Numbered from the stretch's first letter, positions 44,054-53,741 are shown. The stretch is 64,000 nucleotides of DNA from JAACFF01 sp963701435 (GCA_963701435.1 CAVPAL010000023.1:558001-622000), one strand, 5' to 3'. Notes: generated by a model from the sequence alone, not told the origin. Program-made: numbers and translations.

Positions 44054-46477
44054 TTATTGCGCCGGCGCACCCAGGAACGGCAGCCAGACGCGCTGCACGT
44101 ATGCGTTTTGCGCATAGGTGCAAATTTCAAGCCCCCAATTTTCTAGCTGCCCGCCATCCTGCGGGAAACGATCGTGGATTTCCAACAGCCAGGTACCCTG
44201 CATATTTTCCCCATCTAACAGCGATAATGGCTCGCTGGGCCGGTATACACCCGCATCGGTGGGCGGGCAGGGCCACATGCCGGGTTGGGCGTCATCATCG
44301 AGATTGAGATCAAAGTCCTGGCTGTTGCCACAGGAAGGACTCATAATTTCAACGGCCGTTCCCTCCGCGCTGCGCAGCGTAAAGGTCAAATCGCTAAACC
44401 AGGTATGCGTCCCCTGCAAATCTACCACATTCACATCCACGATATTGCCGGATTCCGCGATGGGCAGGGCGGAAAATATGGTGGCCTCCGTCGTTTCCGG
44501 AATCGTTTTGGGCACATCTACGCTGGTAAATACGCCGCACACAATCGGCTGCAGCTCAAAATCCAGCGTCACTAAATCATAATCCTGCACACTCACATCA
44601 GAAACAGTTTGGGTCTCATAACCCTCTGCTTCCACAATTAAATCATAGGCGCCGCTTAGCACCTGCAGCTTGTAAAAACCGGTCAGCGGGTCGCTCGTTG
44701 TCTCATACAAACCAGACGCCGTGCGAATTGTCGCCAAAACCGGCGCGCCGCTGTTCAAATCGGTCACGTTTCCCTGGATAATGGGGGCCGTGTCCGGATC
44801 AATGATGTATAAAAATATGGCGCTGACGACGCCCCAATTTCCATCACTGTCCTGCCCGCGCACAAAAAGTATGTGCTGCCCCAGCTCCCAGCCGCTCGTG
44901 TCGATGACGGCAACGGCCGTTTCCTGTTCAGCGTCAAAAGCGCCATCTTCTGCCGTCATCGGAAAAGCAGCCGGATTATTATCTGTGTCCCAATAAGGCG
45001 CATCCAGCATGTATTCAGCAGCGGCAATCACCTGGGTGGGTTCGCTTCCATTGCTGTTATTAAAGCGCGTGTCATCGATTAGCGCGCTCAATTCCACGGT
45101 GGTTCCGGCGGATACGGCCGTTGCAGACAGAGACAAATCGACAGCATCCGGGCCGGCGGGAAGCAAATAGGGCGCGCGCGCGCTTTTGGCGGCGTACAGC
45201 AGCGCCGGCAGGTTCTGCGGCAAAATTTCATTTTCAAAAACCTCACACGATTGGAAAAAGCTGGTGCCCACTTCAAATGTGTAGGCCGCGACGCCTAAGT
45301 CGCCATAGGCAAAATCATCCGTCGCGCCGTCGGTAGGATACAAACTAATCGCCTGGCCTGGCGCGTAGGCATTAAAATAAGCCATCTTGCGTCCCAGAGT
45401 TTGGAGCGCGCTGCTGTTGGGCGCTAAATCACTTCCCCAGCCCCACGGCCATAATACCAGTTCACTAAAGCTGTGGATGTCAATGAACACGCCGCTTGCG
45501 TCCACCGGCGCGGGCGCGTCCAGATCGTCCTCGCGCTGGTCAGGAAAGATAGCGCGGCTATAGCTCTGGATGGCCTGGACTTCCGGCTCTGACGCCGGCC
45601 CGCTGCCGCGGAACGTGCTGCTGCATTCACTGGCGCTCGATCCGCCGCAGCAGCCCCACAAGAATTCAAAATTGCGGTTCAGATCGGCGCCGCGATTGAT
45701 ACTGGTCGGACTGCAATAATTCTCATTGGTATTTTTGCGCCACGAAAGACCCGTTTCCGCCTGTTTGCGCCCGTCCGGGTTGGCTTGCAGCAGCAGGTGA
45801 ACTTCATGATAGTCAAGCAGCCAGGTCACGTCAGCGTCACTCCCATATTGTGTGACCAGGTATTCGGCCAGGCGCGTGTTTAATTCAGCGGGTGCATATT
45901 CACGCGCGTGGATGGCGGAAAGGATAAAAATCGCCGGTTTCGGTCCCGGGAAGGTCTGGTTGGTTAGCTGCAGCGCCATCAAATCATAGCCGGGCAAACC
46001 GCCGGGAGTTATTTTTTCCCAACTGTCCCCAATATCAATCCAGTTTGCCAGATTGGGGTAATCGGCCACGATGGTTTCGGCTGTGACGAAGGTTTCTTCC
46101 ACTGTGCGGTAACAGGGATACCCGGGAATGCCGCTGACCTGATTGAGCAGCGGTTCCGGCCGTCGATTAAAGTCCGCCGTGGCACGGCCGTCTACCTCCA
46201 CGCGAAAACCAATGGTCTTGAGGGTCGCCAATTCGGCCGCATTCACAGCCGCCAGTACATATTGTTCTTCCCAATTATTGACTTCAAATAAATCGAAGCC
46301 TTTCAATAATTCGAAATCTGCCGGGTCATTATAATAAATACGCACAACGGCCGTTGCCGCCGGCACTCCATCCTCAGCCAATCCCACGCTCTGCGCCGGT
46401 TTGACATTCAAGAACCGCAAACCGCCAAGAACCACAACTATTATCAAAATAAAGCCCATCAACATTGTCTTTTTCAT
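44054..46477 (-). CDS. Secreted M14 zinc carboxypeptidase with C-terminal P-domain
   Basis: 807 residues. A signal peptide (KKTMLMGFILIIVVVLGGL) and prodomain precede the catalytic domain (about 110-430) with zinc ligands HAREYAPAE (HxxE) and IDIHSFSELVLWPWG, the substrate-binding NPDGR and NRGADLNRNF, and the catalytic Glu in YTFEVGTSFF. A carboxypeptidase-regulatory beta-sandwich (about 600-675) and a proprotein-convertase-type P-domain (about 680-795; TLRSAEGTAVEI...GTWLLEIHDRFPQDGG) follow. It ends RVWLPFLGAPAQ, close to the WLP/YLP tail of other secreted proteins here. I chose the ATG at 46477; an upstream start at 46501 adds eight residues. Confidence 0.92.
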   Translation of the reverse strand: MKKTMLMGFILIIVVVLGGLRFLNVKPAQSVGLAEDGVPAATAVVRIYYNDPADFELLKGFDLFEVNNWEEQYVLAAVNAAELATLKTIGFRVEVDGRATADFNRRPEPLLNQVSGIPGYPCYRTVEETFVTAETIVADYPNLANWIDIGDSWEKITPGGLPGYDLMALQLTNQTFPGPKPAIFILSAIHAREYAPAELNTRLAEYLVTQYGSDADVTWLLDYHEVHLLLQANPDGRKQAETGLSWRKNTNENYCSPTSINRGADLNRNFEFLWGCCGGSSASECSSTFRGSGPASEPEVQAIQSYSRAIFPDQREDDLDAPAPVDASGVFIDIHSFSELVLWPWGWGSDLAPNSSALQTLGRKMAYFNAYAPGQAISLYPTDGATDDFAYGDLGVAAYTFEVGTSFFQSCEVFENEILPQNLPALLYAAKSARAPYLLPAGPDAVDLSLSATAVSAGTTVELSALIDDTRFNNSNGSEPTQVIAAAEYMLDAPYWDTDNNPAAFPMTAEDGAFDAEQETAVAVIDTSGWELGQHILFVRGQDSDGNWGVVSAIFLYIIDPDTAPIIQGNVTDLNSGAPVLATIRTASGLYETTSDPLTGFYKLQVLSGAYDLIVEAEGYETQTVSDVSVQDYDLVTLDFELQPIVCGVFTSVDVPKTIPETTEATIFSALPIAESGNIVDVNVVDLQGTHTWFSDLTFTLRSAEGTAVEIMSPSCGNSQDFDLNLDDDAQPGMWPCPPTDAGVYRPSEPLSLLDGENMQGTWLLEIHDRFPQDGGQLENWGLEICTYAQNAYVQRVWLPFLGAPAQ

Positions 46478-46537
46478 GTTATAATCCCACAATAGAATCA
46501 AAACCCGGGCAGGTAAACTGCAAATTCCTAAATTATT

Positions 46538-46609
46538 TTATGTTGTCGGGGCGCATCCATGTGGTTGGATCAGATGATCCATGGATGCGCCCAAGTCAGT
46601 ATAACATAA
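46538..46609. repeat. 72-bp inverted repeat (REP/MITE-like)
   Basis: GGGCGCATCCATG (46549-46561) pairs perfectly with 46580-46592, and outer TTATGTT (46538) pairs with AACATAA (46603-46609). It lies in the divergent spacer between the M14 and M28 genes; the rest of this 262-bp spacer shows only a weak promoter-like stretch near 46690-46730. Confidence 0.7.
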
Positions 46610-46739
46610 AGAATGCGCTTTTCTTTGGTTGCGGTTTAGAATTTTGGACATTATTTTGAGTTCACGCTTCTTGGCGTTTAAAATAAGCGACGTGCGATAA
46701 ATCAAATCATACGCATAACTGTAATAGAGAGAGTAGCTA

Positions 46740-48122
46740 TTGTCTCGACGTTATTTTTTTATTCTTTTGGTATTGGGATTGATATTAACTGGCTGCGGTT
46801 TGTTAGAAGGACCGCCACAGCCGATCATTCCTACCCCTATTCCTACCGCTCCCCCCCTTGCCGACTCTCTTTTTGGCGCGGAGCAGGTCATAGACCCGGT
46901 CAGCGATGTTGTGCCCGGCATTGATGCGGATATTGCCGGGTTGGTAAATCTGGTCTCCCAGCAGCAGTTGATGGCCTATGTGCAAACGTTAGAAGGTTTT
47001 GGCACTCGCAACTCATTTAGCGAGACTGAAAGTGAATTATTTGGCATTGGCGCAACGCGGCGCTGGATTGCACAGGAGTTTGAGCGTGTGGGAAACGGCC
47101 GTCTCGAAGTAGCCTTTGATAATTTTAATCTCAGCTACAACGGTTTAACGGCCGATCAAAGCAATATCCTTGCGACCCTGCCGGGCACAGACCCCGACGG
47201 TGGCATCGTCCTCGTCATGGCCCACTATGACAACCGTCCACCAGACGTCATGGATGGATTCACCCGCGCCAGCGGCGCCAATGACAACGCCTCCGGCGTG
47301 GCGCTGCTTTTAGAAACTGCCCGAATCCTGAGTTCACGGGAATGGAAACAGACCATTGTTTTTGCGGCGCTGGCGGCTGAGGAACAGGGCACATTCGGCT
47401 CACGCCACCTGGCGCAAAACGCTTTTTTGGATAATTTAAACATTTTAGCGGCGATTAATTATGATTCGGTGGGTGGCCGCTCCGGCATTCCCCAATCGGT
47501 GCGCGTGTTTGCTCCCGAACTGCACCAATCGCCCTCCGGTGAACTAGGTCGGTATTATGAGTATATTGGGGGCCTCTATTTGCCTACATTTCCCGTTGTG
47601 ATTTATGACGCCCTGGATCGCGAAGGACGTTGGGGTGACCAGCGTGAATTTGTGAAGGTAGGCATGCCCTCCGTGCGCGTGATTGAATCAAACGAAAATC
47701 CCGATCTGATTAATTCAATGCTGGATACATGGAGCCTGATTGATTACGCTTACTTGCAAAAGGTAACCCAAATCAATACAGCCGTCGTCGCCAATGCCGC
47801 CGGCGCGCCGGCCCCGCCCCAGCAGCCGACAATCGTTGCCATGGCCGATCCGGGCGCCTATTTGCTCACCTGGCCTGTTGAACCAGACGTGGACGGATAT
47901 GCCATTTCGTTCCGCCCGATTTACTCGGCGGTCTATCCGCCTTTCCGCTTTGTACGCGCCAACCGGGCCGGCAATGTGGTGTTAACCGGTTTTGATCCCA
48001 ACGAAACCTACGCGGTTAGCCTGGCCTCATTGGACAAAAACGGCCGTCTTGGTTATTTCAACCCCGAAATCCTTGTCGGCCCTCCAGCCGCCGATGACCA
48101 GACCGCAGCTGTGGATCAATAA
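46740..48122 (+). CDS. M28-family aminopeptidase-like lipoprotein
   Basis: 460 residues. Signal peptide with lipobox LILTGC, so it is lipid-anchored outside. A Thr/Pro linker leads to an M28 domain with zinc motifs VLVMAHYDN, SGANDNASGVALLLE and FAALAAEEQGTFGSRHLA. The C-terminal 80 residues are FnIII-like (AYLLTWPVEPDVDGYAISFRP). It releases N-terminal amino acids from peptides in known relatives. TTG start with GAGAGAG upstream. Confidence 0.88.
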   Translation: MSRRYFFILLVLGLILTGCGLLEGPPQPIIPTPIPTAPPLADSLFGAEQVIDPVSDVVPGIDADIAGLVNLVSQQQLMAYVQTLEGFGTRNSFSETESELFGIGATRRWIAQEFERVGNGRLEVAFDNFNLSYNGLTADQSNILATLPGTDPDGGIVLVMAHYDNRPPDVMDGFTRASGANDNASGVALLLETARILSSREWKQTIVFAALAAEEQGTFGSRHLAQNAFLDNLNILAAINYDSVGGRSGIPQSVRVFAPELHQSPSGELGRYYEYIGGLYLPTFPVVIYDALDREGRWGDQREFVKVGMPSVRVIESNENPDLINSMLDTWSLIDYAYLQKVTQINTAVVANAAGAPAPPQQPTIVAMADPGAYLLTWPVEPDVDGYAISFRPIYSAVYPPFRFVRANRAGNVVLTGFDPNETYAVSLASLDKNGRLGYFNPEILVGPPAADDQTAAVDQ

Positions 48123-48136
48123 TATACTTGTGCAGT

Positions 48137-49780
48137 TTAGGGATTGAGCAGATTGGTGAGACCGTAAACTATTTGGCGGATAGCGTAGGCTTCGCCGGAA
48201 TCGGCCAGGCGCGGCTGCCCGCCAAACTGGATCACCGCCGGCTCAATTTCAATCTGACGCACGCCATCACGATCGAGCCAGACATGAAAAACGGCCGTTT
48301 CCGGCGGCCCGTCAATTTCGAAGGCAAAGTTGCCCGCGCCATATAAAATGACGCCATCGTTGTAAAATTCAACGCCCTGCAAAATATGGGCGTGATGCCC
48401 AATCACCAGGTCAGCGCCGGCGTCGATGGCGGCGCGGGCGGCCGCCATCTGCGGTTCGCTGGGCGCGGCCACATACTCATAACCGCTGTGCAGCACAACC
48501 ACAACAAGATCGGCCTGCGCGGCGGCGGTGGTTACATCTGTTTTTATGATGTCGGGATCGGCCCAGGCCATACCGGGAGAATCGGCCGTGGCCGTCCAGG
48601 AAGCGGTATCAAAACCACTCAACGCCTCAACCGGAACATGCACATATCCCAAAAAAGCGGCCCGCAAACCATTAACATCTACAATAACCGGCGCATGCGC
48701 TGCGCCGGCGTCTGCGCCCGCCCCCACCACGGCCACACCCTGCGCTCGCAGTAAATCCAGCGCCTGCAGCAGCGCCTCCGGCCCGTAATCCAGCGCGTGA
48801 TTATTGGCCAGCGAAACCACATCAAAACCGGCCAGCGCCAGCGCTGCTGCGGCCTGCGGCGGCGCGCGGAACGGGTAGCGCTTGGCAGCCGGTTCACCCA
48901 CATCACCCAGGGCCGACTCGATATTGCCCACGGTCACGTCGGCCGCCTGCAAACGCTGCGCCACACCGGCAAAGGGATAGGCCCAATTGCCCTGCTCCAG
49001 CGCGTATCCAAGGGAACGATCCAGCATGATGTCGCCCACGGCGGCCAGATGAATTAAGGCTTCTTCCTGATGGGTTTGTAAAAGCGTCGCCAGCTCGGCC
49101 GCGACCGTTTCCAGGCCCGGCTCTGCCAGCAGTGACCAGGATTTTTGGAAGGGATAATCAGGATCGGTTGGAAAACGGCCGTCTATGCGCAATGCTTTCT
49201 GAGTGGGTTGTAATTCCGACCAGGGCAACACAGTCACCAGTTCATGCCCATTTTGCAGAATATCTTGTGCATTTTGTTGGCTCGTCGCTTCCCAATCGGT
49301 TGTAAAAGGCACGGCCAAAACCAACGGTTCCTGCCGCACAAAAACGCCGCTGTCGTCGTCAACCAGGCGTATTTGCGCCCCGGCGGCATCCGTTAGCTGC
49401 CAATCCCAGGCCGAACCGGCCGCTTCTAACTGGATAATCGCCGCTGCACCGGCAGTTTGCCACGCCGGCGGCAGCGCCAGCGTCAAAATCGGGCGCGTCG
49501 TCGGCGCAGGGGCCGGGGTCGGCCTGAGGGTTGCTGTTGCAGGAGGCGTGGTCGCAGACAACTCATTGCTTGGCGGCGGTTGATTGGTTGCAACGGGGTT
49601 TGGCGTGTTGGTAGAAGCGGATATGAATGCAGGCTGGGGCGTAACGACCGTTTCGCGCAATTCAGCCTGACAGCCAACCCCACCCCCGAAAAGCCAAACA
49701 ACAGCGACAAATGTGGCCCATAAGCTGCGCCTTGATTTGCACAGCGCAACTCTCAGGGCGATTTCTGTTAAGGCACACAT
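48137..49780 (-). CDS. CapA-family (poly-gamma-glutamate type) lipoprotein
   Basis: 547 residues. A lipobox-like FGGGVGC at about residue 36 and a Pro/Thr linker precede the metallophosphoesterase-like CapA domain (about 250-530): LAAVGDIMLDRSLG, VGNIESALGD, YPFRAPP, DVVSLANNHALDYGP, VVVLHSGYEY and LVIGHHAHILQGVEFYNDGVILYGAGNF. In Bacillus CapA/PgsA acts in capsule polymer export or anchoring; in other phyla its role is unknown. Downstream partner of the VanY gene, overlapping it by 13 bases. Confidence 0.9.
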   Translation of the reverse strand: MCALTEIALRVALCKSRRSLWATFVAVVWLFGGGVGCQAELRETVVTPQPAFISASTNTPNPVATNQPPPSNELSATTPPATATLRPTPAPAPTTRPILTLALPPAWQTAGAAAIIQLEAAGSAWDWQLTDAAGAQIRLVDDDSGVFVRQEPLVLAVPFTTDWEATSQQNAQDILQNGHELVTVLPWSELQPTQKALRIDGRFPTDPDYPFQKSWSLLAEPGLETVAAELATLLQTHQEEALIHLAAVGDIMLDRSLGYALEQGNWAYPFAGVAQRLQAADVTVGNIESALGDVGEPAAKRYPFRAPPQAAAALALAGFDVVSLANNHALDYGPEALLQALDLLRAQGVAVVGAGADAGAAHAPVIVDVNGLRAAFLGYVHVPVEALSGFDTASWTATADSPGMAWADPDIIKTDVTTAAAQADLVVVVLHSGYEYVAAPSEPQMAAARAAIDAGADLVIGHHAHILQGVEFYNDGVILYGAGNFAFEIDGPPETAVFHVWLDRDGVRQIEIEPAVIQFGGQPRLADSGEAYAIRQIVYGLTNLLNP

Positions 49781-50721
49781 GGTTCTGGCTGGTTAGCTAA
49801 CTGATATTGCGTGAGAAATTGATTGGTCTCAAACAATAAAGTTGCCATTTCAATGCCCACGTAACGATAATGCCACGGCTCGTAGGTAAATCCGGTCGTT
49901 TCCTGGGAATTAGCCGGATAACTGAGCGAAAAACCATATTTGTGCGCATTTTCTGCCAGCCAGACGCCGACGCCTGTTTTATAAAAATAGGTGTGGAATT
50001 CAAAACCAGGACCGGCGACCTCGCTTAACTCCGGCGTGCCAAAGTCAACGGCCGTTCCCAACTGATGTTCGCTGTGGCCGGGCGGCGCGCTGAGCTGGTC
50101 AACCCGGTCGGGGTATTTGGCGTACCATTTGTCCCACGCATACGCCTGGGCCGCATAGCTGCGATACCCTGACATGACCCACGGCTGCAAGCCCTCCGCT
50201 TCCATATCGCGCACCATCTGCACCAGCGGCCCGACTGCCACGGCGCGAATTTCCGAGGGATATCCCAGCGTATTGCTCATGGGCAGGTAATCCGCCAGCG
50301 GAACGAGGTCACCGGGCGCATAATCCCGGCTGAGGCCATAGGTTTTGGTGACAATGGCCAGCATGTCGCCTGGGGCCGGACCGCGTATTTCACACTGCGG
50401 GATAGGGGTTGCGGTCGGCGTTGGCGTGACTGTCGGGGTCTGGGTGGCAGTTGGCGCCGGTGTATTTGTGGGCAGCGGCATCGCTGTGGCGGTATTGGTT
50501 GGGTTGGCAGGCGGGGAGGTGTATTCAGGTTGAGGGGGCGGCGTGACGGAAACGGCCGTTTGCCGCGCATTTGTCACAATCTCCACATTCGCTATCTCGG
50601 CCACATCTCCAACTTCCGGTAAAACAGTTCCTATTGCCGGCCGGCAGCCAAAAAGAGAGCTGACAACAATTGCCAGCCCGACATAAATAAACCAAACGAC
50701 TGATCTCTTATTTGGCCTCAT
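49768..50721 (-). CDS. D-alanyl-D-alanine carboxypeptidase, VanY/M15B-type lipoprotein
   Basis: 317 residues. Lipobox SSLFGC, then a low-complexity Thr/Pro linker (about 65-110) and an M15 domain: SGYRSYAAQAYAWDKW, zinc-site SEHQLGTAVDFG and EPWHYRYVG. It trims the terminal D-Ala from peptidoglycan stems. It begins 3 bases after the zinc-ribbon gene stop, so zinc-ribbon, VanY and CapA genes form one operon. Confidence 0.93.
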   Translation of the reverse strand: MRPNKRSVVWFIYVGLAIVVSSLFGCRPAIGTVLPEVGDVAEIANVEIVTNARQTAVSVTPPPQPEYTSPPANPTNTATAMPLPTNTPAPTATQTPTVTPTPTATPIPQCEIRGPAPGDMLAIVTKTYGLSRDYAPGDLVPLADYLPMSNTLGYPSEIRAVAVGPLVQMVRDMEAEGLQPWVMSGYRSYAAQAYAWDKWYAKYPDRVDQLSAPPGHSEHQLGTAVDFGTPELSEVAGPGFEFHTYFYKTGVGVWLAENAHKYGFSLSYPANSQETTGFTYEPWHYRYVGIEMATLLFETNQFLTQYQLANQPEPCVP

Positions 50722-50724
50722 CGT

Positions 50725-51810
50725 TTAATTGGATGGCTCAACATCCATTACGTTGCCCAACGCATTTACCTTTAACGTCCAACTGCTGCCGGGCGCGAAT
50801 TGGGCAAATTCGTTGGGATTCCTGGTCGTGTAAGTATATCGCTCCCCATCCGCTTCAAAGGTTATCGTATAGGTTTCGTTGGAATCCCCTTCCTGCTGCT
50901 CGGCTTCCAAACGCAGCGCAGGCCATTCGGGAGACAAATCATTGCCGCGTTCCACAACTGTATTGAACGGCGCCAATTCTAATACGCTGTATTCACACAT
51001 CGTATCATACACCAGATATTCACAATCCTGCACGACCTCGCCAAAACCGCTTCCGGTATCAACAGTATAAGGCGTGCCACAAATTTCTTGCGAGTTTGGC
51101 TCCGGCTGGTCGGAGGTGTAGCGCACTTCATCATGACAAAAACCAACATCCGCGCTTGAAGGAATCTGATCCTGCCACGCTTCCCTCCGAACCGGCACAG
51201 GCGCCAAAATAACAATCGACCGTTCCCAGGAAATATCAGACACTTTGCCGGTCACATCATCCGTGCGCCCAAAAAGTGCAAACAAGGCTGCAAAACAAAT
51301 AACCACAACAATGCCGATCCCAACGAGCAGCAGCATACCTGTGCGGCTGCGTCGTGGAGCCGCCGGAGCAGGCGCTTCCGGGGCAGGCGCCGTTTTGGGT
51401 TCATGAATGTTAGCGCCGCAGTTTTTGCATTTGAGGGCTGTGGCGGGATTGGGCGTGGCGCAGAAAGGGCATTCAATATCCGGCGCCGGTTCATCCTTGT
51501 GGGAACCTAAAACCTGACCCGTTTCCCGCGCCGTGCCTTCGCCCAACGCAGCGCCACAGCGGCTGCACGTTTCTGCGCCGGCCGGGTTACGGGTTCCACA
51601 ATAAGCGCAGTGGATATCCGGGCCGGCCTTAGCGCGCTCAATCACTTTGGCATCTTCAATGATTTTTTCTTCGGCCGGCTGCTCGAACTTGACATCTTCC
51701 GGCTGGGGCGCGCCGCAATGTGTACAAACGGAAACATTGCCTTTATTGCGTCCCCCGCAGTTGGGGCAGGTCCACTCTAATTCCACATAACCTAAAGTTT
51801 TTTTACTCAT
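50725..51810 (-). CDS. Membrane protein with three zinc ribbons
   Basis: 361 residues. Three N-terminal zinc ribbons at about 14-35 (CPNCGG...CTHCGA), 68-86 (CAYCGT...CSRCGA) and 113-132 (CPFCAT...CKNCGA), an Ala/Pro linker, one membrane helix (MLLLVGIGIVVVICFAALFALF, about 158-179) and an outside domain of about 180 residues with several cysteines. I do not recognise the outside domain. It heads the VanY-CapA operon, so an envelope role is inferred. Confidence 0.78.
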   Translation of the reverse strand: MSKKTLGYVELEWTCPNCGGRNKGNVSVCTHCGAPQPEDVKFEQPAEEKIIEDAKVIERAKAGPDIHCAYCGTRNPAGAETCSRCGAALGEGTARETGQVLGSHKDEPAPDIECPFCATPNPATALKCKNCGANIHEPKTAPAPEAPAPAAPRRSRTGMLLLVGIGIVVVICFAALFALFGRTDDVTGKVSDISWERSIVILAPVPVRREAWQDQIPSSADVGFCHDEVRYTSDQPEPNSQEICGTPYTVDTGSGFGEVVQDCEYLVYDTMCEYSVLELAPFNTVVERGNDLSPEWPALRLEAEQQEGDSNETYTITFEADGERYTYTTRNPNEFAQFAPGSSWTLKVNALGNVMDVEPSN

Positions 51811-51887
51811 AGCGCTTTCTCAAACCAACCAATTTTTTGAACAGCCTGCTCCTAAATATACAACAGATGCCCAACTTCAAAAATATT

Positions 51888-52001
51888 TTATGTGCGTTTC
51901 CAGCCGGTTTTCCAGAGGATGTGGTCAAATTTTCGCGCGGCGGCGGCTCCAATACCGTTGGAAGCGCCTGTGACTAATGTCAGTTTACCTCGAACGTTCA
52001 C
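51888..52001 (-). pseudogene. Remnant of a short-chain dehydrogenase (SDR) gene
   Basis: A minus-strand frame starting near the GTG at 52001 reads VNVRGKLTLVTGASNGIGAA and continues AARKFDHILWKTGWKRT before a stop. This is the N-terminal beta-alpha unit of an SDR with the TGASNGIG cofactor loop, cut after about 25 matching residues. Nothing else of the enzyme was found in the 51811-52406 gap, which is otherwise featureless apart from one ACGGCCGT palindrome at 52264. Confidence 0.65.
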
Positions 52002-52406
52002 GCCAAGCCTTGAGATCTCAAAGATTTTCTGTTGGGCAATTGTACACCACTATTCAGATCAGATTACAAAAGATTTTAAAACTTCTGTTGAATCTTTCTA
52101 TTCATTCCGTTACGCAAAAAATTTTGGCGCTGACTGTCCCAAATTATCGACTGTGAGAGGCGTTGATCACCGGCAATAATATGCAAGGACTAATTTTTTG
52201 CAGCCGTATTATGCGAAAATTTTAACATGCCATGCCCAGGATAGCGATACAAAAGTGATATAAACGGCCGTTACCCCTTGAAATCCCCCTTCCTCCCGGT
52301 ATACACTGCAACTATGTCCATCCACTGTGCAGTTGGTCACCTTATCGTTGAAAGTTTTATATGTTCGTCCTTAGACATATTGTGCTGGGGTCGATAGGAG
52401 AACGAA

Positions 52407-53039
52407 ATGATTAAGGCACGTTTTGGTAAATTGATGCTTATTATCGGGGGAGTGTTCCTCGTCGGGCTGGTTGCTCTTGCTTTTCTCGCTCCGGTCGTGT
52501 GGGCCTCTAATGGGGATCAAGATATTCGTCACCTCAGAGAATTTGAAATGGCCGAGGATGGCACGCGCTTCGTTTCTGATGAAGCGCCGGTGATTAATGG
52601 CGGACCCTTTGATGGCTTGCCAGATTATGGCGCCGACTTTATAGCCCAGGGTTACCTTTATCCCAAGGGGACATTAGACGACAATACGCCTGGTGTCAAC
52701 GCCGATGGTTCCCCCCAATTCCCCGACTTGGTGATTGGACAATGGACCTGCTGGGGATATCACATTGCAGAAGGTGCGGCGACAGAATCCGGCCCCGTTG
52801 TTGTGACATCGCAGTTGTTCAGTTTTGGCGAGGAATATGGCAATCAGACGATTGTTTCCGTTGGTTATGAGTTAGCTCTGAATGAGACTGATATCCCCCT
52901 CGAACGGGCTATTACTGGCGGCACCGGCCGTTTCTCCAATGCCAGGGGCGAAATGGTTCAGACGTTAACGGGCCTTAATGGCATTGACGACGGTTTACCT
53001 TTCGGGGTCAAGCTGCATTACAAGCTCAAGCTGCGGTAA
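52407..53039 (+). CDS. Exported AOC-barrel/dirigent-like protein
   Basis: 210 residues. One N-terminal hydrophobic segment (LMLIIGGVFLVGLVALAFLA) suggests export or anchoring. The C-terminal half has IGQWTCWGYHI, and the end ITGGTGRFSNARGEMVQTLTG is the typical glycine-rich hairpin of the allene-oxide-cyclase-like/dirigent barrel. The function is unknown. AGGAG lies 8 bases upstream of the ATG. It stands alone. Confidence 0.65.
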   Translation: MIKARFGKLMLIIGGVFLVGLVALAFLAPVVWASNGDQDIRHLREFEMAEDGTRFVSDEAPVINGGPFDGLPDYGADFIAQGYLYPKGTLDDNTPGVNADGSPQFPDLVIGQWTCWGYHIAEGAATESGPVVVTSQLFSFGEEYGNQTIVSVGYELALNETDIPLERAITGGTGRFSNARGEMVQTLTGLNGIDDGLPFGVKLHYKLKLR

Positions 53040-53194
53040 GTAGACAAATTTGTTGTTTGGATGCTGGTTTGTGGGTAAACGGCCGTTTTCACCGGAAGTT
53101 GGGGTGGAAACGGCCGTTGCGCCAATCAATTCATGATTCGTCATTTACAATAAATTATCTAGTGCAGAAACTGGTGAACGATAACCCAAGATGA

Positions 53195-53542
53195 TCATTT
53201 CTGGAGAAGTTCATTTGCCACTCGTCGAGCGTCAGCTTCATCACAGACGAATAAAGCCCAACGGTGAACAGCTATGGCGAGGCATGCGCGCTCGCCTGCG
53301 CCTAACCGTGAAGGTAGCTGGTCAGCAAAAGCCCGCTCGGTTGATAGCAATGTCAATTGAGTCAGAGAAGTCCAACTATGGGTAGAAAGTCCTCGACTTT
53401 CAACACCGGCCTCAAATTCAGCCATAACGGCCATTGTGGTAGCGCAATCTGAACCCCACAAGTCCGACACTAACTCTGGTCGGCCAACCAGAGCAAAGTT
53501 TGTCAAAACTGTATTGTCCAACAGAACAAGTCCGAAGGTCAA
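53195..53542 (-). CDS. PIN-like (DUF3368-type) protein, short
   Basis: 115 residues. LLDNTVLTNFAL, a middle Glu in VMAEFEAGV, LGAGERACLAIAV and LFVCDEADARRVA match the first acidic positions of PIN-domain nucleases of the DUF3368 kind, often toxins. The usual ending after ARR-A (a GTLGLL-type motif) is missing because the frame stops, so it may be truncated. No antitoxin gene is visible beside it. Confidence 0.55.
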   Translation of the reverse strand: MTFGLVLLDNTVLTNFALVGRPELVSDLWGSDCATTMAVMAEFEAGVESRGLSTHSWTSLTQLTLLSTERAFADQLPSRLGAGERACLAIAVHRWALFVCDEADARRVANELLQK

Positions 53543-53668
53543 TTTTGTGCTTTCTTGCCTCTTACATGATCAAATTCCAAAACACGGGGATCAGATGCTC
53601 CGCACATTACACAAGGATGTGTATGGAGTTTTCATTTATCTTGCCCCTGTGTATTGGGGTATTTCTAG

Positions 53669-53741
53669 CTGCGGGCCCAGAGATCGAATCTGGAACCTCC
53701 TGATTCAGAGTCAGGCGCTCTGCCAGTTGAGCTAGCCCGCA
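53669..53741 (-). tRNA. tRNA-Gln (anticodon CTG)
   Basis: Minus strand. Acceptor stem TGCGGGC/GCCCGCA, D arm GCTC-AACTGGCA-GAGC, anticodon arm CCTGA-CTCTGAA-TCAGG (anticodon CTG), T arm CCAGA-TTCGATC-TCTGG, discriminator G as expected for tRNA-Gln. The CCA end is not encoded. The flanks on both sides (53543-53668 and 53742-53863) show nothing else. Confidence 0.92.

Noticed and set aside
50345..50533. Val/Gly-rich plus-strand frame opposite the VanY linker
   Set aside because: It is the reverse complement of the Thr/Pro-rich linker, a low-complexity artefact.
51892..52179. 95-codon plus-strand frame in the gap after the zinc-ribbon gene
   Set aside because: It overlaps the SDR remnant on the other strand and shows no protein-like composition or start signal.
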